DNA of 64,000 nt, taken from NCBI GenBank assembly GCA_009193035.1, contig SWDT01000010.1, forward strand, positions 806,001 through 870,000, in the 5' to 3' direction. A model generated the notes under the pieces. The model saw nothing but the letters and a program-made list of their open reading frames with translations. It was not told where the DNA came from and searched no databases. Origin of the DNA: Halicephalobus mephisto (taxonomy: Eukaryota; Nematoda; Chromadorea; Rhabditida; Panagrolaimidae). Shown piece after piece: positions 34,361 to 43,989 of the stretch; position 1 is the first letter of the stretch, and each line of letters begins with the position of its first letter. The position numbers and the translations under genes are program-made.

Positions 34361-36587
34361 TCAATCTTCGTCTTCTCCGTCAGATGAATCTTCGTTGTCA
34401 GATTCCGCTCCCCATTCAACAAACCGCATTCGGTACTTCGAGATCAGCTCCTCAAAGCGAGATCCAAAGCTGTTTTGATGCAGATCAAGCACCTTCAAGT
34501 TCGGGAGAGTTCTGGCCATTTGAAGAATGTCCTCAGCACTACGAGCATCAATTTCGTTCCCGTATAAAAAGATTTCCTAAAAATACATCCAAAATATAAA
34601 AATTAAAAAATTAGCATTTCCACAAAACCCCAAATACAATTCTTCATTTTAAATAATTCAAAAATTCTTCGATAAATTTTAATTATTTTTAAAAAATTTC
34701 CATTTTAAAAACTTTCAAAATTCAAAGATTTTCCAAAAACTAGAAATTTTAAAAACTTTCAAAATTTAATGAATTCTAAAAACTTCTACAGAATTCCAAA
34801 AATTCCCAATAATCTAACTATTCAGAATTACAATCAACAAACCTGGACCGGTAGGCTCTTCGAGGCTAACGATTGCACAATAGACCGTGATCCTCTTTTA
34901 CGACATAAGCAATCTCCCAGATTGATACTTTGCAATTCACTAAAGTTCCCAACGACTCTACTAACAGCAACAGCTCCGTCTTCTCCAACAGTGTTGTCAT
35001 TGATGTCCAGGACCTTGAGTTTCGTGCAATTCGCGATACCTTGGGCCAGGGCAATAATACCATTTGGACGAATTCCATTTTGATAAAGTCTTATTTCTAC
35101 CAGAGTTCCTAAAGTTTTGAAAGCATTGGCTAAAGCACGAGCTCCTTTATCCTCTAGACGATTCCTTCCGGCAACGAATACTTGCAAATCGAATATAGTT
35201 TTCGAACGAAGAGCTTGTTCATGACATTTGATCAAACATTCGGCGACATTTATCCCAGCAGCTCCCAGTCCGCAATTGTTAAAGTGGATTTCTTTGAGAT
35301 TGAAGCAAGAAGGACCAGAGAGGAATTCCTCAAGACCTCCAATGGCCTGAGGACCGATGGCGTTATCCGAAAGATCCAGAACAGTAAGTCGCGTGCCCAC
35401 GGAAGTCATTGCATCACACAGTGTTTTCTGAAATGATGGAGAATTATTTCGATATAAAGTTTAAAAATCACAAGAAATAAATATCAACAATTCATTAATT
35501 ATAAAAATTATTTTAATTAAACGACAAATAAACAAATGATTATTCAAAAGGATTTAAAAACAAACAATTTGAAAGAAAATTAAGGTCTCAAGAAGGCAGT
35601 TTGGGAAAAATTTAGGACTCAGGTTGATTTATAAAACGTAAATTTTAAAAATCAGAGGATTCAGAGAAAATTTAAAGTTTCAAACCATTATTCCCAAGGT
35701 TTAAGTAGATAGAAATTTATAAAAATTTATAAACTAAAATTTAAAAATCCACAAATATTTTAATCTCCAAAGATTTATGATCATAAACAACCACGTTGTC
35801 TAATTAAATTCTCTTCCCATATCCTCAGATAAACCTACAAGTCAAAAACGAAGGAAACATCAAATATTCTAAAACTAGTGTGGATTTTTTAAAATTTTAA
35901 TAAAAACTAAATCAAGAACAATAGGAAGTAATTTTATATAAAATTGGTATTTTAAATATGAGATTGATGTTCTTGATATAAAATTAATGTTTTAAACATA
36001 AAGTTGGTATTTCTAAAGCAAAAATTGGGGTTTTATATACGAAATTGGTAATTTTTAAGTGTAAAATTAGTGTTTTATATATGAAATTAGCATTTTTTAA
36101 TGTAGAATTAGTGTTTTACATATGAAATTGGTAATTTAAATATTAAATGAATATTTTATATATGAAATTGGTGATTTTTAAGTGTAAAATTAGTGTTTTA
36201 TATATGAAATTAGCATTTTTTGAATGTAAAATTAGTATTTTATATATGAAATTAGCATTTTTTAAATGTAAAATTAGTGTTTTACATATGAAATTGGTAG
36301 TTTTTCATATAAAAATTAATGTAAAAACTCACCAATGTCACTGGAATTTCCGTGTTGAGTCTGCCAGTGAACAGATCGCTCCATAGAGCCTTCTTCAATT
36401 CGGGATGTTTCTTCAAAGCTTCTGAAATGGATTGACTGGCTTCCACACCAAGGGTATTTCCACTCAATTCCAGGGCTTCCAGTTTGTGAATCGCGGCAAT
36501 GTCCCTCGCGATCAATTCTCCGTCGTCAGCAGAATTCAGTTTCAAACTTTTTCCTTTGAAAGACAGAGTTGCACCAGAAAAAAACAT
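34361..36587 (-). CDS. ran-2: Ran GTPase-activating protein (RanGAP), leucine-rich repeat
   Basis: Stimulates GTP hydrolysis by Ran on the cytoplasmic side, setting the RanGTP gradient for nuclear transport and spindle assembly. Exons 36333-36587, 34843-35427 and 34361-34576 (all phase 0) give 351 residues. Leucine-rich repeats run through most of the protein (LEALELSGNTLG, LTVLDLSDNAIG, LKEIHFNNCGLG, LKVLDINDNTVG, LKVLDLHQNSFG). The arginine finger is R76 in LWSDLFTGRLNTEIP, and GRNRLED matches the conserved RanGAP loop. The C-terminus ends in an acidic tail (ESDNEDSSDGEDED). The SUMO/RanBP2-binding C-terminal domain of vertebrate RanGAP1 is absent, so the protein resembles the short yeast form. 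Confidence 0.93.
35930..36310. repeat. Irregular 55-60 bp repeats in RanGAP intron 1
   Basis: Repeated TTTTATATATGAAATTAGCA plus TTTTTAAATGTAAAATTAGTG, about six copies. Confidence 0.75.
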
Positions 36588-36689
36588 CTTGATTGGTTAA
36601 ATAATATAAACAGCAAAATTTAAAAGTAAAAATTATGAAATTTTAGGAATATCAAAGTCGCTCAAAATCGAAAGCGATTTTTTTGAATG

Positions 36690-37237
36690 AAAAAAAACGA
36701 ACCGCGCTAACGTTGGCGACTGGCACACAACGCCAAATTTTAGATTTATTTATAAAAAATTTTTATTTTTATTTAAATTTTCTTCCTTTCTCCCAAATAT
36801 CCACCACACCCTTGTTAGGAACCATTTCTTATTATATCTACATCGGAAAAATCCTAAAAAGTAAGTTTTTGTTTTTTTTTATGTAAATTTGTTTTTAATA
36901 TTTAATATTTAATTTTTACTTTGTTATCTTCATAGACGTCATACTGTAGAAGTAAGGTCAGCAAATTTGAAGATATTTATTTGTTTAAAAGCCTAAAAAA
37001 TCGAGTATTTCCGAATTTGGCGACTGGAACAGAACGCCAAATTTTTTTCATGTGCGTTTTCTGTGAAAAAATTCCGAATCCCGTTTTTATGTTTTATTAC
37101 TTTTTTGTTTTTTTCTCAAATACCCTTCATTATCCCATTTAGAGACATGTCTTACTGTAGATGTACTGTGGAAGGTCTAAAAAGTAAGTTTTTGGAATTT
37201 TTCATATATGAATCAATTTTCGATTTTTGTTTTTCAG
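36690..37237. repeat. Duplicated upstream segment before the THAP cluster
   Basis: Two diverged copies, from about 36700 and about 37016. Each starts with TTGGCGACTGG...ACGCCAA (an inverted pair, TTGGCG/CGCCAA), continues with a pyrimidine-rich stretch, and ends in CCTAAAAAGTAAGTTTTTG or GTCTAAAAAGTAAGTTTTTG, a good 5' splice site. These may be duplicated non-coding first exons. The second is followed by TTTTTCAG and the start of the broken THAP copy. Confidence 0.5.
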
Positions 37238-37396
37238 ATGCCGCATTGCCTAGTTCCATGTTGTAGAAATATGATCCACATGTCTGATGACGTTTATTTT
37301 TCTAGCTGTCCAAAAAGAGGAAAACAAGGTGCAAAAACTGACTTTGCTGTGGAAAGACATCACTGTCTCTGTTATCGTCCTTTCCCCAACGAGTAA
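37238..37396 (+). pseudogene. Truncated THAP zinc-finger copy
   Basis: Begins behind TTTTTCAG with MPHCLVPCCRNM, the same start as the two intact THAP genes downstream. It stops after 52 codons (ending CYRPFPNE). Compared with MPYCLVPWCGVM...VCYRHFSKEML in its neighbour, the zinc-binding His of the C2CH finger is replaced by Pro (CYRHF to CYRPF), and the IIGL segment with the conserved Trp is lost. No homologue of the C-terminal Cys domain is visible after the stop; instead the following sequence is a 90-bp tandem repeat. A decayed gene is the best reading. A 52-residue expressed peptide is possible but would not fold as a THAP finger. Confidence 0.75.
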
Positions 37397-37672
37397 CTTC
37401 TGATAAAAGACGGAAAACGAAGTGGATTTGAAGATGGACGTGTTTTTGGAGATGGTGTTATGGAGCCATCTGAAGGTAGATTTTGTGAAGGATTTGAAGA
37501 TGGACAAGGTGGTGAAAAAAGTCTTGTGAAGATCGCAGAAGGACTTGAAGTTGAATATTGTTAAAGACGCTACAAAACTTACTGAAGAATTTGGAGATGT
37601 AGATACTGAAGGAAAATACATAACGATCTGGAGGTGGATTTGTTTTTAAAGATGCTATGAAAGCTATAGAGG

Positions 37673-38135
37673 AATCTGAAAACAAGGATGAAGATGTCAC
37701 AAAAATTACAAGAATCTGAAAACGCGAGTATTATTGATGAAGTTGTGAATTTTATACAGTAATCTGAAAACAAGGATGAAGATGTCATAAAAATTACAGA
37801 GGAATCTGAAAATGTGAATATTATTGAAGAAATTGCGAATTTTATACAGTAATCTGAAAACAAGGATGAAAATGTTACAAAAAGTACAGAGGAATCTGAA
37901 AACGCGAGTATTATTGATGAAATTGTGAATTTTATACAGTAATCTGAAAACAAGGATGAAAATGTTACAAAAAGTACAGAGGAATCTGAAAACGCGAGTA
38001 TTATTGATGAAATTGTGAAATTTATACAGTAATCTGAAAACAAGGATGAAGATGTTACAAAAGTTACAGAGGAATCTGAAAACGTGAGTATTATTGATGA
38101 AATTGTGAATTTTATACAGTAATCTGAAAACAATG
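37673..38135. repeat. 90-bp tandem repeat, 5 copies, in the THAP pseudogene tail
   Basis: The unit is exactly 90 bp (30 codons) and reads on the plus strand as SENKDEDVTK...EESENASIIDE, closed by an identical TAA after FIQ in every copy. Because the unit is a multiple of three, long open frames also persist on the minus strand; these are artefacts. The acidic wording suggests amplification of a once-coding segment. Confidence 0.85.
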
Positions 38136-38449
38136 ATATCACGGAGATTATTGAAAAATCTGAAGACAAAGAGGATATAAATACTGTAGAAAAATCTGAA
38201 GACAGATACTGAAATCAACCAAAAAGGTGTTTTAAGTACGGTAGAAGAATCCGAAGATGCAAATCCTATTAAAGACGTCAAACCAGAAGGCACCGGTGAT
38301 AGAAATGAATGAAAATTTAGAAATCAAAACAGCAAAAGTACAACAAAGCATACTGGGTATAATTTTTGATGGGAATTTAATATATCGAAACATCTTGTAA
38401 AAATAAATTTTTAAATTTCAAAATTATCTGGCGTGGATATATCGCCCAG

Positions 38450-38914
38450 TGTATTTTAAGTAATTTTATTTTTTATTAACTAAAATTTCATTTAAAAATC
38501 TACAATACTCTAAAATTTCGTTTCGAGACAATTTCATGATTTTAGAAGTTTTTATTTTCGTTTCGAGACAATTTTATGATTTTAGAAGTTTTTATTTTCG
38601 TTTCGAAACTATTTCACATTAAAAATTTTAATTTCCATAGTAATCTGATTTTAAATTGTTCTAGAATGTCGTGCCGAAAGTTTTTTACAATTTTGTAATT
38701 TTCAGGACATTCTAGAATTTCGTATCAAAACGATTTCCTACTTTTATGATTCCACAAGTTTCATTTCGAAGCTATTTCACATTAAAACCTAAATTTTTAC
38801 AATAATCTGATTCTGAAAATTTCGTAATGAAATTTTTGTAAAAAATTATCCTAAAATTTGCCAGAAATTCGTGTTGAGATTATTTCGTAATGAAATTTTT
38901 ATATTTAATTTCAG
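38450..38914. other. Upstream region of THAP gene 2
   Basis: Contains three loose copies of TTTCGTTTCGAGACAATTTC followed by ATGATTTTAGAAGTTTTTAT, then more of the same dispersed word GTGTTGAGATTATTTCGTAA. A TTTCAG acceptor abuts the start codon at 38915. No coding sequence. Confidence 0.5.
38905..38914 (+). promoter_or_regulatory. Splice acceptor abutting the THAP gene 2 start
   Basis: TTAATTTCAG directly precedes ATG. The same arrangement precedes the THAP pseudogene (TTTTTCAG, 37237) and THAP gene 3 (ACTTTCAG, 41562), so the duplicated unit carried this acceptor with it. Confidence 0.55.
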
Positions 38915-40700
38915 ATGCCATATTGTCTAGTTCCGTGGTGTGGCGTGATGGTGACGAAGGAGAACAGGATGGGAATCTACCTCCCGGAGTACCCCAAGAG
39001 GAGAAAGCAATGGTGCAAGATCATAGGACTTGTCGAGATTCCAGTCGGAAAAGATCACTATGTTTGTTATAGACATTTTTCGAAGGAAATGCTGAAAAAT
39101 AAAGAAAAAGAACGAGGACGATATACTCCTGGAGTGTTTGTTCCTGATTTAGACTTGGATCTGGAGCCGCCGTCGGTGGACGATCCTAATTGGATTACGA
39201 AATTGGATGAAAATGGAAAAATTGTTTCACAAGTGCCCAAGAAGAAACCTGCAAAAAGAACAAACAAGTCCAAAAACGCCCTACTGTGTGATTCGCATTT
39301 TATTATTAGTGTTGAAAAACTGAAATCTATCTTCAAAATTTGTCCCAATTGTAAAAATTTCATAGAAGAGAAAATAATCAAAGCCACAGGAACAGCGGGA
39401 AACGTCATATATCGGTGTCGATGTGGAGGTGATGTTCCTCAAATATGGAGTTCTCAAGACAGTATTGGAAATTCCCAAATTTTCGAACTTAATTTTCATC
39501 TTGCTTCCGCAATTGAGAAATTTAAACGACCATTTAAAGTAAGATTTTTAAATTAAAAAAATATTTTTGTGAAATTTTATTTTTAAATTTAGAAAATATT
39601 TTTTGTGAAATTTTATTTTTAAATTTAGAAAATATTTTTTGTGAAATTTTATTTTTAAATTTAGAAAATATTTTGTGAAATTTTATTTTTAAATTTAAAA
39701 AGTATTTTTGTGAAACTTTATTTTTAAATTTAAAAAATATTTTTTGTGAAATTTTATTTTTAAAAAAGTTTTGGTTTGACATTTTAGATGTTTTTAGAGT
39801 TGATGATTGATGTTCAGATTTTGGGATTTTGAAGGTTAACTGTTGATTTTGATTTAAAATTCAAAATTTAAGGGTTTTATTACAGTATTATAAGTACTTT
39901 TTGGTTTTAATTTTAAATATTTTTAAAATCGAGCAGAAAATATCTGAAATAAGGTACTCAAATTCTTAATTTCTGAATCTGAAATAAAAATTCTAAATTC
40001 TAAAAATTGTTGATTTTGATTTAAAATTCGAAATTTAAGGGCTTTATTACAGTATTACAACTACTTTTTGGTTTTAATTGTAAATATTTTTAAAATCGAG
40101 CAAAAAGTACTTGGAATAAGGTACTCGAGTTCTTAGTTTCTGGAACTGAAATAAAAATTTTAAATTCTAAAAATTGTTGATTCTGATTTAAAATCCGGAA
40201 TTTAAGAGTTTTATTACAGTATTACAACTACTTTTTGTTCAGTTCTAACTTCAGAATTGAAACAACAGTACTACAGTAAGAAAATTCCAAAAGTAGTTTA
40301 ATATTAGTTATGTTTTTTAGAATATTTATTAGTGGTTCATATATGAATATTAATCCTCAAAAATGAATGAAGGACTTTGTCTTATGTATCGTGATCTAGA
40401 AAGTCCTAAATCCACTCGATCGGGATGTAGTTCCGAAAAATGGATTACGAAATAACTGGGATTTTCGTTTTAGGATGTTTTAGCTTTTGGAAACTTCCAA
40501 AATTTCCATCGAAAAAATTTTGTAAAAATAATTATTTTTTGATTTTTGTAATTTTACAATTACTGTAATTTTAGGAATACAAGGAGATACTAGAAAAAGC
40601 GAAAATTGAATGTTTTTCTGAAGAATCGTACAATAAGTTATGTTCTCTTGGAAATCCCACGACAGAAGATCTATCAGAAGACTTTCCTAATGATTATTGA
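38915..40700 (+). CDS. THAP-type zinc-finger protein with C-terminal Cys-rich domain (cluster gene 2)
   Basis: Exons 38915-39538 and 40575-40700 give 249 residues. An N-terminal THAP C2CH finger is visible: C4 and C9 (MPYCLVPWC), the conserved Trp (KQWCKIIGL) and VCYRHF. THAP fingers bind DNA. After a Lys-rich linker comes a second Cys module, LKSIFKICPNCKNFIEEKI, then YRCRCGGDVPQIWSSQDSIG, and finally FNFH-like ELNFHLASAIEKFKRPFK with EYKEILEKAKIECFSEESYNKL from exon 2. Gene 3 shares the same order, so this C-terminal part is a conserved domain; its CxxC...CxC...W(S/A)xQ layout recalls proteins derived from THAP-bearing DNA transposons (inference). No DDE catalytic region is present. Function unknown. 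Confidence 0.8.
39545..40260. repeat. Repeats in THAP gene 2 intron
   Basis: 39545-39765 is about five copies of AAAATATTTTTTGTGAAATT plus TTATTTTTAAATTTAG. 39830-40260 holds three diverged pieces of the dispersed repeat, recognised by GTTGATTTTGATTTAAAATT and TTTATTACAGTATTA. Confidence 0.75.
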
Positions 40701-41562
40701 ATTCGTGAATTACGGCTTTTCGGGTCACTATGAGGTAAATATGTTATTGGTTGTTTTGAGAATAAACGGTCTCGTCAAAATTGGTGTTAATTTTTTGGTG
40801 GTTTTTGGATTACAATTTTGAGAAAAATTTTGAATCTAGTAATTTATCAAAAGTTGAAAAATCGTGTGGAAGATTTTTAAAATGTAATGGAAAATTTTAA
40901 AAATTCTCGAAATTTCTGAAATTTTCTAAAATCTTGATTGTTTAGAATTTTCTAAAATGTAAAAAATAAAAAATTTTAGAAATTTAAAACCTAAAAATTC
41001 GTGGAGAATTTCGTAATTATTTTTACAATTTTAAATAGTATATCTGATATTAAGAAATCTAAAATGATTTCAAAGGTCAGGAAAAAATAATAAATTTTAA
41101 ATAAAGCAAATTTAAAAAGCAATTTTTTGTACCTAAAAATTTAAAATTTAGAAATTTAAAAAATAAAAATATTTTTTTACAAATAATACATTTGTTATTT
41201 AAAATTTAGAATATACTAAATCTAAAAATTAAAAAGTATTCTAAAAAGTCGATTTTTAAAAAGTAATTTTTTGTACCTAAAAATTTAAAAAATAAAAATG
41301 TTTTTTTGTAAAAAATTAGTTTGTTATTTAAAATTTAGAATACACTAAATTTAAAAATTAAAAAGTATTCTAAAAAGTCGATTTTTAAAAAGCAATTTTT
41401 GTACCTAAAAATTAAGGAATTGAAAAGTTCAAACATCTCGGTTCCAAAATTCGCTTCGAGACCGCTTTGGTGCTGGCGAGTGCTCTTCGTGTTGCTTTTT
41501 TCGAAATTTAACGTTTCATATATCAATTTTGCATTTTAATTTTTTAATTTTAAAACTTTCAG
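40701..41562. other. Spacer between THAP genes 2 and 3
   Basis: AT-rich. About 41100-41245 and 41245-41400 are a direct duplication (AAAGCAATTTTTTGTACCTA and AAAATTTAGAATACACTAAA). A TTTCAG acceptor abuts the next start codon. I see no gene. Confidence 0.5.
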
Positions 41563-42857
41563 ATGCCCTTATGTCTGGTGCCGAACTGTACCACTATGTG
41601 TACCACAGCTAACAAGAAAGGAATAGCGTTCCCGTTTCATCCCCTCCGGCAGGTAGACTGGGCGGCCATCATCGGACTTCCGTTTATTCCAGAAGGTCGG
41701 AAGCATTTTGTTTGTAAAAATCACTTTTCTGAAGAGATGTTGAGACGGCATTCGTTGGGGATTATCGATTACGCGCCGGACGTGAACCTGGTCCTGGACC
41801 CGCCCCCGACCCCGGACCCCTCTAGTTCCTCGGGCAGTTCTAAGAAATCAACTAGATCCAGAAAGCGGAAAATCAAGGAAGAACCTTCGAACGAAGTTGT
41901 TGATGGATTTCCGGACGAACCTGGTGTGTTCGGCGGGGTCAAGGAGGAGCCCCGGTCCCCGGAACCCGAGGCGACACCGGAGGACCCGGGGACGAGGCTG
42001 AAGAAGACCGAACGTGGCCGGATCGTGCCCGACGAAACCCATGTCTGTATCAGTGCAAGCAGATTACTGTCGATTTTCAAGAACTGTCCCAACTGCCAGA
42101 AGCCCCTCGGAAGGACCACGCTGAAGCTCAAGGTGATAGGCACAGCCGCTTCCATATCGTACTACTGTCCCTGCAAACGACGAGCACCCCAGTCCTGGGC
42201 CACCCAATCAAGAGTCGAAAACACAGGTATATATGAAGTCAACGCCGCCATCGCCGCCGCTGTTTGTGTTTCTCCGGTGTCTTTCGGGGTGAGTCCTTTA
42301 TTGCAATTTTAATAATTTCACAATATCCGCAAAACAAAATCCTACCAAACATGGAGTCTTCCATAATCTAGTACAATATTCAAAGCATTTAAAAGTTCCA
42401 GAAAATTTGGATATATCAGAATCCAGCGGAAGATTCTAGAAGTTTCGAAAATTGTGCCGAAAATTTTAGAATTTTGTATATATTTCTAAAAACCTCCAGA
42501 ATTCTATAGAATCTTCCATAATCTAGTACAATATTCAAAGCATTTAAAAGTTCCAGAAAATTTGGATATATCAGAATCCAGCAAAAGATTCTAGAATTTT
42601 CGAAAACTGTGCCGAAATTTTTAGAACTTTTTAGAATTTCGTACTTAAATAATTTGAAAATTGTTTGTATTTTTCATAATATGCTAATTTTGCAGGCGTT
42701 CAGAAAAGTCTTCGAAACAGCCGGAATTGCGTGTTTCTCCCACAGCAGATACAAGTCCCTTCGTCCTTCTGGAGCCTTGGAGGAGAAAGATGAAGAAAAC
42801 GGAAGTTTCGAGTCTGAAGAGGAATCTGAAGAAGAAAAATCCAAAGAAAAAAAATAA
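41563..42857 (+). CDS. THAP-type zinc-finger protein with C-terminal Cys-rich domain (cluster gene 3)
   Basis: Exons 41563-42288 and 42696-42857 give 295 residues. The THAP finger has C4, C9, W33, C51 and H54, with 41 residues between C9 and C51, within the family range. A Ser/Pro-rich linker contains the basic SRKRKIKEE, a plausible nuclear signal. The shared C-terminal domain is LLSIFKNCPNCQKPLGRTTL, SYYCPCKRRAPQSWATQSRV, EVNAAIAAAV and AFRKVFETAGIACFSHSRYKSL. An acidic tail (SFESEEESEEEKSKEKK) ends the protein. Exon 1 is strikingly GC-rich compared with gene 2 and the surrounding AT-rich DNA. The intron falls at the same point and phase as in gene 2, confirming duplication. Confidence 0.82.
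42356..42600. repeat. Direct duplication of about 150 bp in THAP gene 3 intron
   Basis: TCTTCCATAATCTAGTACAA through TTTGGATATATCAGAATCCA occurs twice, from 42356 and 42508, almost unchanged. Confidence 0.85.
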
Positions 42858-43964
42858 TTTATTAGTTATTCCAAAATGAAATAATTCGGTGATCGGGTTG
42901 ATGTTGATCCTACAGTAGTTTTAAGAATTTTATGGATAAAAATAGAGTTTTATACGGGACTTTTAAATCAAAATATAAAAATAAAGAATTTTACGAATTT
43001 TTGGAGATTTTCGAAATTCAAGATTTCAGAAATGTCTACTGAATTCTGGAGGATTCTAAAAAGATTCAGAAGTTTATAAAATTCTAAAAAGTTTCAAAAG
43101 TTTATAAAATTCTAAAAAGATTCAGAAGTTTATAAAATTCTAGAAGTCTCCGAAAGTTCTTACAAGGTTCTAGAATCCTGAATTTTTGAAGTTTTTAGGA
43201 TCCTTTGTTCATTTTTGAAAGATTCTAGAGGTCTCCGAAGCTTCCTACAAGGTTTTAAGTTTTCAGAATCCTGAATCTTCGAATTTTTCAGAATCCATTG
43301 TTGAATTCTGGAAGATTCCAGAAACTTCTAAAATTTCAAATTTTTAATTTTTCAAATTTTTTAAAAAAATTAAAAATTCCAAAATTTTTTAAATTTTTTT
43401 AAAATTAAAAATTCCAAAATTTTTTAAATTTTTTTAAAATTAAAAATTAGTAAAAACCGAAAATTTGTAATTTAATTTAATTTCTTTCAAAATAAAATTT
43501 TACTTTTAAAAAAAAATCAAATTTTTGCAGTGTCTATTTCCGATTAATTCAAAGGACCATTTTTATCATTTCCGGTTGTAGATAATTTTCTCCAAAAATA
43601 AAAAATCGAATCACTTTTTCGATAATGATCTTTATAAAAATTAAAAAAAATTGTTTTTTTTTAAATTTTTTTTTAAAATTATTTTTATAAAAATTTTTAA
43701 AATTATTTTTTTTAAAGATTTTTATAAAAATTGTTTTTTTTAAATTTTTATAAATTTTTTTTTAAATTATTTTTTTTAATAATTCTTATAAAAATTGTTT
43801 TTTTTTAAATTATTTTTTTTAATAATTTTTATAAAAATTGTTTTTTTTTAAATTATTTTTTTAATAATGATCTTCATAAAAATTTTGAAAGAAAAATTAT
43901 GTTTTTTTTAAAATTGTTTTTTTCGGAAAAATTTTTGTTTAAAAAAAATCAGTTTTTCAATTTC
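42858..43964. other. Gene-free region between THAP gene 3 and mlk-1
   Basis: Starts with the THAP gene 3 3' flank. 43020-43330 is built of short variants of GATTCTAAAAAGATTCAGAA and GAAGTTTATAAAATTCTA. From about 43600 to 43940 the sequence is T- and A-run low complexity with repeated TTTATAAAAATTGTTTTTT. No coding sequence. Confidence 0.6.
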
Positions 43965-43989
43965 AGGCCAGCCGAAGACGATCGATAAA

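Noticed and set aside
37579..38293. Two long minus-strand frames of 195-196 residues
   Set aside because: Antisense of the 90-bp repeat, which keeps any frame open because its unit is a multiple of three; composition is Phe/Ser-rich nonsense.
41769..42155. Minus-strand 128-residue frame
   Set aside because: Shadow of the GC-rich THAP gene 3 exon.
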